Part shown: positions 53,561 through 62,334 of the stretch, one piece after another
Layout of the letters: each line of letters opens with the position of its first letter
How positions within the stretch are numbered: the stretch's first letter is position 1
Assembly: GCA_965227535.1 (NCBI GenBank)
Contig: OZ245761.1
Coordinates: 620,001-684,000, forward strand
DNA length: 64,000 nucleotides
Source: SZUA-430 sp965227535
GTDB lineage: Bacteria; Pseudomonadota; Alphaproteobacteria; Micropepsales; Micropepsaceae
Reading direction: 5' to 3'
The notes under the pieces: generated by a model
The model's input: the letters and a program-made list of their open reading frames with translations, nothing else
What the model was told of the DNA's origin: nothing
Databases searched by the model: none
Position numbers and translations under genes: made by a program

Positions 53561-54866
53561 AACGCAGCGCCTCAACCGGATCGAGCCGCGCCGCCCGCCA
53601 CGCGGGATAGACGGTCGCCAGGATCGACAACGCCAGCGCCAGCAGAACGACGTAGACCACTTCGTCCACTTCCATCTTCGCCGGCATGCGGCTCAAGAAA
53701 TAGATCGTCGGATTGAACACCTGCGTACCGGTGACAGCCTCCAGCGCCTCCTTAATCGAATTGATGTTGAGGCAGAATACCACGCCCAAAACGAAGCCGA
53801 TGAACGTCCCCAAAATCCCAATCGCCGATCCGGAAATCAGGAACACGCGCATGATCGTGCCCGACGTCGCGCCCATCGTCCGCAAGATGGCGATGTCCCG
53901 CGTCTTGTCTTTCACCATCATGATCATGCCGGAGATGATGTTGAACCCGGCGACCACGATGATCAGCGACAGGATCAGAAACATCACCGTCCGCTCGACC
54001 TGAAGCGCGTCGAAGAACGTCGCATGCGCTTGCTGCCAGTCGATCACCCGCGCACCCGGCACCAGGCCTTCGATCTTCGTCCGCGCACCCGTTATGTGAT
54101 CGGGATTGTCGACCATCACCTCGATGCCGGTGACGGAATTACCCAGGTTGAAATACGCCTGCGCCTCCTCCATCGGCAGGAACACCACGGTGTTGTCGTA
54201 CTCGGCCATGCCGACATTGAACGTACCGACGATCTGATAGCGCTTCGCCCGCGGCGTCACCCCGAACGGCGTGACGTTCCCGCGCGGCGCCACCAGCGTG
54301 ATGTACATGCCAGGCAACAGCCCCATCCCGTTCGCCAGCCGCTCGCCGACCAGGATGCTGGAGTCGCCTTTGAAATTCTGAAGTGCCTGGGGCTCAAGTG
54401 AATTCGCAACCAGCGTCAGCGTCTTCATATCCGCCGGCCGGATACCCAGCACCGCCACACCGCTCGACGAACCTGCGGACGACGCAAGCGCCTGCCCCTT
54501 CACCACCGGCGTCGCACGTGTCACGCCGGCAAGCTTCCTAACCAAGTCGACATCACGCGGCCAGGTATCGAGCGAAGGCCCTGCGCCATAGATCGTCAGA
54601 TGGCTGTTGAACCCCAGAATCTTGCCCATCAGCTCTTCGCGAAACCCGTTCATCACCGCCATGACGATGATGAGCGTGGCCACGCCGAGCGCGATCCCCG
54701 CGAGCGAAAATCCGGCGATGACGGAAATGAATCCTTCCTTCCGACGCGCACGAAGATAACGCCCCGCAAGCATCCACTCGAAATACGAGAACGGCGACGT
54801 GCCGCCGCCGTTGCGGCGCGCACGCACCATGCGCGGTTGAGGACGTTGGATGTCGACGCGGTTCAT
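53553..54866 (-). CDS. lolC: Lipoprotein-releasing system permease (LolC/LolE)
   Basis: A 437-residue permease of the MacB/LolE type: an N-terminal helix (GFISVIAGFSLAGIALGVATLIIVMAVMNGF), a large periplasmic domain, and three C-terminal helices (VMFLILSLIIVVAGFNIISGM, VFLISGSAIGILGTFIGFVLG, VVYVVLLALALSILATVYPAWRAARLDPVEALRYE). Alphaproteobacteria usually carry one LolC/E gene; only one is here, so the complex is probably a homodimer. Its start shares one base with the proS stop (TGATG), and it overlaps lolD. Confidence 0.93.
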
Positions 54867-56185
54867 CAGGCCTTGGCTGTAAGCATGTTCAACGCGGCCT
54901 CGGGCGTCACGATCTGACGCTCACCCGTCTTACGGTTCTTGACCTCGACCTGACCGTTCGCAAGGCCACGCGGCCCCACAAGCACCTGCCACGGCAAGCC
55001 GATCAGATCGAACATCGAGAACTTCGCCCCGGCGCGTTCGTCGGTGTCATCATACAGGACTTCGACGCCCGCAACCTGAAGTTTTTGGTAAAGATCCTCG
55101 CAAACTTCGCGCGTCTTCGGGTCATCCGCCTTCAAGCTGATCAAACCGACGCGATAGGGCGCCACGCTCTCCGGCCAAATGATGCCCGCATCGTCGTGAC
55201 TGGCCTCGATAATCGCCCCCATCAGGCGCGACACGCCGATCCCGTAGGATCCCATCTCGACCAGCACGTCCTCACCCTTCGGCCCCGCGACCTTCGCGTT
55301 CATGGGCTTCGAGTACTTGGTGCCGAAATAGAAAATGTGCCCGACCTCGATCCCACGCGCCGCCAACTGCTTGTCCGCCGGAATCTTGGCGAACGCCTCG
55401 GCGTCATGCTTCTCGTCGGTCGCCGCATAGAGCGACGTGCGCTGATTGATGTAGGGCTCAAGATCACCGTCGAAATCGACATTCTCCGGCACCGGCATAT
55501 CGACCAGGTCTTTGTGACAATAGACTTGGCTCTCGCCCGTCTCGGCCAAGACAATAAACTCATGCGAAAGATCGCCGCCGATCGGCCCCGTATCCGCCTT
55601 CATCGGCACGGACTTCAGACCCATCCGCGCAAACGTCCGCAGATAGGCGACGAACATCTTGTTATACGCCCGCTTCGCACCGGCCGCGTCGATGTCGAAC
55701 GAGTACGAGTCCTTCATCAAGAACTCACGCCCTCGCATCACGCCAAAGCGCGGACGGATCTCGTCCCGGAACTTCCACTGAATGTGATAAAGAATGCGCG
55801 GTAAGTCTTTGTACGACCGCACCGCGCCACGGAAGATGTCCGTGATCAGCTCCTCGTTCGTCGGCCCATAGAGCAAATCCCGCTCGTGCCGGTCCTTAAT
55901 GCGCAGCATCTCTTTGCCATACGCCTCATACCGCCCGCTCTCGCGCCAAAGATCGGCGGACTGCAACGTCGGCATCAGGAGTTCGTTTGCCCCTGCCCGG
56001 TCCTGCTCCTCGCGCACGATCTGCTCGATCTTGCGCAGCACCCGGTGCCCCAGCGGCAGCCACGAATAGATGCCCGCCGACGCCTGCCGCACGAGCCCAG
56101 CGCGCAGCATGTACCGGTGCGAAACAATCTGGGCCTCCGCCGGCGTCTCGCGCAAAAGCGGCAGAAAAGAGCGTGAAACGCGCAT
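54866..56185 (-). CDS. proS: Prolyl-tRNA synthetase (short form without INS domain)
   Basis: A 439-residue class II synthetase that charges tRNA-Pro. Motif 1 is around ASAGIYSWLPLGHRVLRKIEQI, motif 2 RFGVMRGREFLMKDSYSF (with FRDEIRPR before), motif 3 GSYGIGVSRLMGAIIE. The anticodon-binding domain is C-terminal. At 439 residues it lacks the 180-residue INS editing domain of E. coli ProS; this short type is characteristic of alphaproteobacteria, and a separate YbaK/ProX editing protein is expected elsewhere. It is the first gene of the proS-lolC-lolD unit. Confidence 0.96.
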   Translation of the reverse strand: MRVSRSFLPLLRETPAEAQIVSHRYMLRAGLVRQASAGIYSWLPLGHRVLRKIEQIVREEQDRAGANELLMPTLQSADLWRESGRYEAYGKEMLRIKDRHERDLLYGPTNEELITDIFRGAVRSYKDLPRILYHIQWKFRDEIRPRFGVMRGREFLMKDSYSFDIDAAGAKRAYNKMFVAYLRTFARMGLKSVPMKADTGPIGGDLSHEFIVLAETGESQVYCHKDLVDMPVPENVDFDGDLEPYINQRTSLYAATDEKHDAEAFAKIPADKQLAARGIEVGHIFYFGTKYSKPMNAKVAGPKGEDVLVEMGSYGIGVSRLMGAIIEASHDDAGIIWPESVAPYRVGLISLKADDPKTREVCEDLYQKLQVAGVEVLYDDTDERAGAKFSMFDLIGLPWQVLVGPRGLANGQVEVKNRKTGERQIVTPEAALNMLTAKA

Positions 56186-56289
56186 GGTCGAACGATTCTC
56201 GGTTGGGATTCAGGCCACACTCATAGCGACGACGGACTTGCCGCGCAAATCCGCCGTTTTTATGGCCTGCCCCGCGCCCCGCGTCCGGC

Positions 56290-59154
56290 CTACTGCAGCG
56301 TTGCGCTGTCCAGATTGAGCTTGTCGATCGGGATGCGCTGCACGTCCGGCCGCTTCTTCTTCAGTGCATTGTAGAACACGGCGCCGTCGCCCACGACGAC
56401 CAGCGTTGCGTTCTTGGGATTGTAGAGCCGCGCCGCAGCCGCCTTCGCCTGATCGGGCGTCACCGCGCTCACGTCCGCGACATACGACGACAGCTTACTG
56501 AGCGGCAGACCAAATGCCGCCAATTCGGCCAGCTCGTCCGACAAGCCCGAAGCGGTTTCAACCTCACGCCCGAACGATCCGATCAAGTTCGCCTGCCGCG
56601 CGCCAAGCTCGGCCGCCGTCGCAGGAGCCTGCCCCAACCGCTGCAGTTCAAGCGCCATCAGGTCGACCACCTGAACCGCCGCATCGTTGCGGGTCTGCGC
56701 CAGCGCCACGATCGGTCCCGGCGCAACGCGCGCCGACAGGCTGGAGCCCGCGCCATACGACAGGCCGCGCTTGATCCGTATCTCCTGATTGAGCCGCGAC
56801 GAGTAACCGCCCCCAAGCAAGGAGTTGATCACAACCGCCGGAAAGTAATCGCCGTCCGAACGCGCAATGCCGCGCATGCCGAACGTAACAGCGGCCTGCC
56901 CCGACTTTGGAAGGTCGATTACAATCGCCTTGGTGCCTTTCACCGCCATCGACGCGTCGGGACCGGCCCCCATCGCAGTCTTCGGCTGCGGCCAATCGCC
57001 GAAATAGGTCTCGGCGAGCTTGAACCCGTCGGCTTCGGCAACATCGCCCGTAATGACCAGCAACGCATTGTCAGGTCGCCAATGCGCACCGTGAAAAGCC
57101 ACCAAGTCGTCCGGCTTGATCGCGGCGATACTCACCGGCGACGCCACGCTGCCATACGGTCCAAGACCGAACAGCAACCGCGACATTGCATACCGCGCCA
57201 CCGTTCCCGGTTGGCGCAAAGCCACCTGGAGGCCATCCAGCGTCTGCTGACGTTGCCGCTCGACCTCCGGCGCAGCGAAGGCCGGATTGCGCACGACATC
57301 GGCCATGACCGTCATGGCGTCCGCAATGCGGTCCGCGCGCGACTCCAGCGACACGCCGGAACTATCCGGGCCGGCCGACGCCGACAACGATGCCCCAAGC
57401 GACTCGATCTGCCGCGCAATCTCCGTCGCGCTGCGCGTCTTCGTCCCCTTGGTCAGCACGTCCGCCGTCAGCGAGGCCACCCCGCCCTTCGACGCCGGAT
57501 CGCCGCTCGCGCCCGAAAGCACGCGCAGCTCGGCGCTGATGAGCGGCACGTCCCGCTTCGACGCCACGATTACCCGCAAACCGTTCGCGAGCTTACGCTC
57601 CTTTGCTGCCGGTAGCTTTGCCGCCACTGGCGCGGCAGGCGTGGGCGGCTTCGCCCGTGCGGCTTCCGGCGCCAACGCAAAGGCCGGAATCTCAGCGGCA
57701 GGAATATCGAGCCGTTGCGCCTGGACGCTCGACGCCGTCGCGATCGTATCGCTCACCGCATCATTGGGCTTCGTCTCTTCGGAGAGGTAGCGGATCGTCA
57801 CGCGCTTGCCGTCATCGAGGATGCCGCGCGCCACACGTTGGACATCGGCGGCGGTCACCATCTGGATCGCGTTCAGCAACTTGTCGGCATACGCGCCGTC
57901 GCGGAAGCGGGTCAGAGCGTTCGCCAACTCGGTCGCCCGCCCGAACGCTGTCTCGCGCCCGTTGAGCGTTTCCGAAACGAGTTCGTTCTTCGCCTCGTCA
58001 AGTTCCGCATCGGTGACCAAACCGTCGCGCACGCGCGCGACCTCGGCCAACAGCGACTTCTCACCGTCCTCGACCGACTTGCCCTCGCTCAAAATCGCAA
58101 TCAGGCTAAAGGCGCCCGCGTCGCGCGTCGGTTCAAAGAAGGTGAACACCTCCGTCGCGACCTGCTGTTGGTACACCAGCGACTGATAGAGGCGCGAGCT
58201 CTCGCCCTTCGACAGGATAGCGTCGAGAACGCTGAGCGCCGCCAGATCGGGGCTCAGCGCCGCGGGCCCAGGATACGAGATCGACACGGCCGGCAGCGGC
58301 GTGTTCGGCTCGTAGACCGTGTAGCTCTTCGCCGACCGCGACGGTTCGACCGCCGTCACGCGTGGGATCTCCCGCTTCGGCTTTGCGATCGGTGCGAAAT
58401 ACTGATCGACCCATTTGTCGAACTGCGCCTGATCGAAATTGCCCGCGACGACCAGAACAGCGTTGTCCGGCCGGTAATACGTTGCGTGAAACGCGCGCAC
58501 GTCGTCGACGGTCGCAGCATCCAAATCGGCAATCGAGCCGATCCCCGGCCGCCCATACGGATGCACGGTGAAGTTCGCCTGCGCGAGATAGAGCCCGAAC
58601 AGTTTGCCGTAGGGCGAAGCAAGAATGCGCTGACGGTATTCTTCTTTCACGACGTCGCGTTCGGACTTGAAGATCGACTCGTCCACCACGAGCGAACCCA
58701 TGCGGTCCGCTTCCGCCCACAACACGCGCTCAAGATGGTTCGCCGGAACCACTTCGTAGTAGTTCGTGAAGTCGTCATAGGTCGACGCGTTGTTGAAACC
58801 GCCGACATCTTCCGTCAACCGGTCGAGTGTCTCGGCCGGCATGTTCCGCGTCGCCTTGAACATAATGTGCTCAAAGAGATGCGCGAACCCGGACCGCCCG
58901 ACCGGATCGTCTTTCGACCCCACATCGTACCAAACCTGTACCGACACGTTCGCGGTGTTGGGGTCCGGCATCGCATAGACGCGCAAACCGTTGGCGAGCG
59001 TCCGTTCGCTGAACTTCAACGGCTCGACCTTCAGGAACTTCATCTCTTTTTCGGGCGCTTTCGCATCGGGCGCCTGTTTTGCGGGCTCTTCCGAGCAAGC
59101 GGCGCACAACACAATCGCAAGCGCGGACATCGCGGCGGACAGGAACTTGTTCAT
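56290..59154 (-). CDS. Zinc protease lipoprotein of family M16, two-domain fusion
   Basis: A 954-residue protein with an N-terminal lipoprotein-like leader (Cys20 in CAAC; the residue three before the Cys is Cys rather than Leu, so the lipobox is atypical). The first M16 half has the inverted zinc motif HLFEH at residues 92-96 with the distal Glu farther on. The second half (from about 520, KERKLANGLRVIVASKRDVPLISAELRVL) keeps the fold but has lost HxxEH, as is usual in M16 pairs. Many species split these halves into two genes; here they form one chain. Substrates of such peptidases are unfolded peptides in the periplasm. AAGGGA lies before the ATG at 59154. Confidence 0.88.
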   Translation of the reverse strand: MNKFLSAAMSALAIVLCAACSEEPAKQAPDAKAPEKEMKFLKVEPLKFSERTLANGLRVYAMPDPNTANVSVQVWYDVGSKDDPVGRSGFAHLFEHIMFKATRNMPAETLDRLTEDVGGFNNASTYDDFTNYYEVVPANHLERVLWAEADRMGSLVVDESIFKSERDVVKEEYRQRILASPYGKLFGLYLAQANFTVHPYGRPGIGSIADLDAATVDDVRAFHATYYRPDNAVLVVAGNFDQAQFDKWVDQYFAPIAKPKREIPRVTAVEPSRSAKSYTVYEPNTPLPAVSISYPGPAALSPDLAALSVLDAILSKGESSRLYQSLVYQQQVATEVFTFFEPTRDAGAFSLIAILSEGKSVEDGEKSLLAEVARVRDGLVTDAELDEAKNELVSETLNGRETAFGRATELANALTRFRDGAYADKLLNAIQMVTAADVQRVARGILDDGKRVTIRYLSEETKPNDAVSDTIATASSVQAQRLDIPAAEIPAFALAPEAARAKPPTPAAPVAAKLPAAKERKLANGLRVIVASKRDVPLISAELRVLSGASGDPASKGGVASLTADVLTKGTKTRSATEIARQIESLGASLSASAGPDSSGVSLESRADRIADAMTVMADVVRNPAFAAPEVERQRQQTLDGLQVALRQPGTVARYAMSRLLFGLGPYGSVASPVSIAAIKPDDLVAFHGAHWRPDNALLVITGDVAEADGFKLAETYFGDWPQPKTAMGAGPDASMAVKGTKAIVIDLPKSGQAAVTFGMRGIARSDGDYFPAVVINSLLGGGYSSRLNQEIRIKRGLSYGAGSSLSARVAPGPIVALAQTRNDAAVQVVDLMALELQRLGQAPATAAELGARQANLIGSFGREVETASGLSDELAELAAFGLPLSKLSSYVADVSAVTPDQAKAAAARLYNPKNATLVVVGDGAVFYNALKKKRPDVQRIPIDKLNLDSATLQ

Positions 59155-59213
59155 ATGGGGATTCCCTTAGACGTCGGGGCGCGAACCTAGGGGACCCTGC
59201 CCAGCCAGGCAAC

Positions 59214-60254
59214 TCAAGGGTTTGTGTGACGCGCGCTCGTCAACAGCTGGATTTCCGCGATCGGGACGCCGTGATCGGAACAGCCAGGTACACGAATGTC
59301 GCCCTCGTCGTCGCGCAAATGATCATTGATGACCTCATGCCGCGCCACTTGCCCGATCCGCCTCGGGTTCCGGGTGAAGAACTCCTCCGACACCAAGATG
59401 TGGTCCAGAATGTCGCGCTCGCCGTCATGGATGTGGGTGTGCAGCGTGGGCGACCGCTCGAGTGCGATCTTGAACGTGGAATACAGAACCACGTCCCACA
59501 TCGCCTGCCTCTCGCCATAGTCCATATCGCGCACAGGCCCCGGACCGCGCACGGTTTGCGTGCTCGACGAATCCGGTGTGTCGTTGAGATCGCCGAGAAC
59601 GATCGCAGCCTTCTTCGTGTCGCGCAGGTCTCCGAGGATGATATGGCGCAGCGCAGCCGCCTCCGCCGCGCGTACGATCGTTGACCTAGCCTGCCCTAGC
59701 GACGCTGCAAACGGATCATCGCCGCGCTCGCCGTCCCGGATCAGCGGCCCCTTCGATTTCAGATGTGTCACGTAGACGATCACGTCGAGTCCATCGACGT
59801 CGACGATTGCGCGCAACACGGGCCGCTGAAACTGAGAGATGCCCACGGCCACCGGCACAATGCCGCCACCGTCGACGCGCAAGGGAATCGTTAGATCAAC
59901 AGTCGCCGGAAACGCATGAAAGGACTGCGCCTCACGTATCGGAAAGCGCGAAATCAAGCCCACCCGCGGCCGCTTCGCGAGATGTCCATTCAGATTGTCG
60001 GCGCCCGCGCCAGGCGCCGCGATATAAACAGTCTCGCGCGCGAAGAACGCACTGCGCTTGGCGACGTCGCGCAACGCCGCCTCCAGCCAAACTTCCTGAA
60101 CGCCGACAATGTCGGCCTTCGCGCGCGTCAGTATCGACGCAACCCAGTTCGCCTTCGCGCCATAGGTCTCCGTCGTGTCCTTGTACCGGTCGTAATAACG
60201 GATGCCCTCGCCGACAAGATTCTCGACGTTGAAACTCGCGACGCGAAACTGCAT
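59214..60254 (-). CDS. Endonuclease/exonuclease/phosphatase family protein
   Basis: A 346-residue EEP-fold hydrolase. Catalytic motifs are NVENL, VGVQEVW (Glu), YVTHLKSKG, LGDLNDTPDSS and the final GCSDHGVPI (Asp/His). The long acidic-basic insertion after ERGDD is seen in related proteins. It has no signal peptide, so it should act in the cytoplasm. Whether it acts on DNA, RNA or a phospholipid head group cannot be read. It lies between doxX and the M16 gene on the same strand; the gap to doxX is nine bases, so the pair is one transcript. Confidence 0.85.
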   Translation of the reverse strand: MQFRVASFNVENLVGEGIRYYDRYKDTTETYGAKANWVASILTRAKADIVGVQEVWLEAALRDVAKRSAFFARETVYIAAPGAGADNLNGHLAKRPRVGLISRFPIREAQSFHAFPATVDLTIPLRVDGGGIVPVAVGISQFQRPVLRAIVDVDGLDVIVYVTHLKSKGPLIRDGERGDDPFAASLGQARSTIVRAAEAAALRHIILGDLRDTKKAAIVLGDLNDTPDSSSTQTVRGPGPVRDMDYGERQAMWDVVLYSTFKIALERSPTLHTHIHDGERDILDHILVSEEFFTRNPRRIGQVARHEVINDHLRDDEGDIRVPGCSDHGVPIAEIQLLTSARHTNP

Positions 60255-60263
60255 ACGCGCCCG

Positions 60264-60665
60264 CTAGCGACGCAGGGCGTCGACGCTCCAGGCGCCGCCA
60301 CCGGCCGCCGCCAGATAGAGGAAGATGAAACTGTACAGGATCGCCAGTTCGCCCCCGTTCAAGATCGGATAAAAGCCACTCGGCGCATGCGCCAAGAAAT
60401 AAGCGACCGCCATCATGCCGGACAGAATGAAGGCCACCGGCCGCGTGAACAGCCCGATAACGATCAGCACGCCGCCGACGATCTCCAAGATGCCGGCCAC
60501 ACCGACCAGCGACATTGGCTGTATAGGCTGCATCGGATCGTACATCGCCACATGCGGAAACTGGAAGAACTTGGCCGACCCGTGCGCGAAGAACAAAAGG
60601 CCGGTCATGATGCGCAACAAACTCAGTATCTGCGACGACCACGGGGCCAAAAAGCCAAACGTCAT
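60264..60665 (-). CDS. DoxX family membrane protein
   Basis: A 133-residue protein with four helices and the family signature LLRIMTGLLFFAHGSAKFFQF at the start, plus GVAGILEIVGGVLIVIGLFTRPVAFILSGMMAVAYFLAHAP. DoxX/YphA proteins are linked with redox homeostasis and quinone chemistry; a defined function for this one is not known. AAGGAGCAACTTTT precedes the ATG. Confidence 0.88.
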   Translation of the reverse strand: MTFGFLAPWSSQILSLLRIMTGLLFFAHGSAKFFQFPHVAMYDPMQPIQPMSLVGVAGILEIVGGVLIVIGLFTRPVAFILSGMMAVAYFLAHAPSGFYPILNGGELAILYSFIFLYLAAAGGGAWSVDALRR

Positions 60666-60723
60666 AAAAGTTGCTCCTTCCGATTCCTAGGAAGGGCCAT
60701 CCTGGGCTACCCAACCTTGGGCT

Positions 60724-61635
60724 TCAACCATGCGGTTCGGGCAGATCCCGCGCCACCCGCCGCCGCAGCGCCTCACGGTGCATGATGTAGAGGCCGCTGG
60801 CTACCAAGATTGCCGTCCCCGCAATGGCTAGACCGTTGGGCACATACCCCCAAATCGCAAAGCCCAGGACGATCGCCCACACCACGCCCGCGTAGCGGAA
60901 TGGCGCGACAACAGACACCTCCGTGCCCCGAAACGCTCGAATAATGAATATGTTCGCGGAACTGACCAGCACGGCCGAGGCGACCAGCAATGCAAACCCG
61001 TAGGGCGTCGGAATCCGCCACGTCTCCAGCGGCGCACCGGCGAAGCCAGCGATGCAAACCGAAAGCGTCGTTGTGAACGTGACGAGCGCCGTCGGTATGC
61101 CCGGTTGCAGCCCGCGCGTGATGATGTCCCGCACCGCCACCAACGCCGCGCAGGCCAAGGCCGACAACGCGAAGAGATTGATACCTTCGGCCGTCGGCTG
61201 GATAACAAGCACAACGCCCACGAACCCCGCGAGCACCGCAACCCATCGCCGCCAACCGACCGCCTCCTTCAGAACGACCGCCGACAACACCGTCAGAACG
61301 ATCGGCGTCACCTGCTGGATCGCGGTGATGTCCGCCAGCGGCAGATGCGGCAGCGCAATGAGAAAGAGCGCGGCCACGATCGCTTCCAGCACCGCTCGCG
61401 ACACAACGCGAACCTGCGCGACCATATGCCATTTCGATCGTTCGATGGTGGCGACCGCCACGCCGCCCATCAGCAGCACCGCCATCACGCCGCGCACCGC
61501 CATGATCTCGGTCGCCGGCATCATCTCACCGGCCAATTTCACGACGCTGTCGCTCAACACGAACAGCGCCATCGCCACCAAGACGGCGATGATGCCGCGC
61601 ATGTTGGCGGCGTGAAGGGCGGCTTGATCGGTCAT
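60724..61635 (-). CDS. EamA-domain (DMT family) transporter
   Basis: A 303-residue inner-membrane protein with ten predicted helices in two EamA repeats (from GIIAVLVAMALFVLSDSVVKLAG and from LFALSALACAALVAVRDIITRG). The repeats share the LADITAIQQVTPIVLTVLSAVVLKE-like core. Drug/metabolite transporters export or import metabolites; the substrate is unknown. It is divergent from the ankyrin gene, with 74 bases between. Confidence 0.88.
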   Translation of the reverse strand: MTDQAALHAANMRGIIAVLVAMALFVLSDSVVKLAGEMMPATEIMAVRGVMAVLLMGGVAVATIERSKWHMVAQVRVVSRAVLEAIVAALFLIALPHLPLADITAIQQVTPIVLTVLSAVVLKEAVGWRRWVAVLAGFVGVVLVIQPTAEGINLFALSALACAALVAVRDIITRGLQPGIPTALVTFTTTLSVCIAGFAGAPLETWRIPTPYGFALLVASAVLVSSANIFIIRAFRGTEVSVVAPFRYAGVVWAIVLGFAIWGYVPNGLAIAGTAILVASGLYIMHREALRRRVARDLPEPHG

Positions 61636-61709
61636 GAAGGTCGCGCGCGGAAAGACGCGCCGTTAGATTGAAATTTGAACTCCTTGTCCATGGCCTGTAC
61701 CTTGGGTCC

Positions 61710-62330
61710 ATGTTCGAGCGCATCGCCGAAGGGCGCACCGACCTCGTCATTGATATGATCGCCGCGGGGACGCCGGCGACCGCCAAAGACACGCACGGCG
61801 TGTCGCTGATCCAGTGGTGCGCCTATCACGGCGACGTGACCGCAATCCGCTTCCTGGTGCTGAACGGCGAACGTCTCGGCACCCTGGGCGACAACCTCGA
61901 CCTCAACGGCGCCGTCTTCCACGGCCACACGCAGCTCGTCCAATTCCTGATCGACAGCGGCGCCGACGTAAATCAGCCGTTGCCCGACACCGGCGAAACC
62001 CCACTTCACGCCGCGCTGTGCAAGAGCGGCCGCGCAGAATTCGACGACATCCTAAAGATCTTGCTCGACGCCGGCGCCAATCCGAACGTGGCAACGAAGC
62101 CCGACGTCGAGACCGGCGCCTTCATGCGCGACGTCCGCACCAAAGGCGAAACGCCGCTGCACCGCGCCGCCGCCTTCGGCAGCGAAAAGGCGATCGCACT
62201 GCTACGCGAGAAGGGCGCGATCATCGACGCCCGCGACGCCAATGGAGACACGCCGCTCACATGGGCAAGCTGGCATCTGCGCCCGCGCGCAATCCTGCGC
62301 CTGCTGACCTACGGCAAATTCACCGCCTAG
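61710..62330 (+). CDS. Ankyrin-repeat protein
   Basis: A 206-residue protein with about five ankyrin repeats: AGTPATAKDTHGVSLIQWCAYHGDVTAIRFLVLNG, LDLNGAVFHGHTQLVQFLIDSGADVNQP, GETPLHAALCKSGRAEFDDILKILLDAGANPN, GETPLHRAAAFGSEKAIALLREKGAIIDARDANGDTPL and a last partial one. It has no signal peptide and no catalytic domain, so it probably binds a partner protein. The ATG at 61710 begins MFERIAEGRTDL; a TTG at 61668 is less likely. It converges with the 533-residue exported protein gene, four bases away. Confidence 0.85.
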   Translation: MFERIAEGRTDLVIDMIAAGTPATAKDTHGVSLIQWCAYHGDVTAIRFLVLNGERLGTLGDNLDLNGAVFHGHTQLVQFLIDSGADVNQPLPDTGETPLHAALCKSGRAEFDDILKILLDAGANPNVATKPDVETGAFMRDVRTKGETPLHRAAAFGSEKAIALLREKGAIIDARDANGDTPLTWASWHLRPRAILRLLTYGKFTA

Positions 62331-62334
62331 CCGA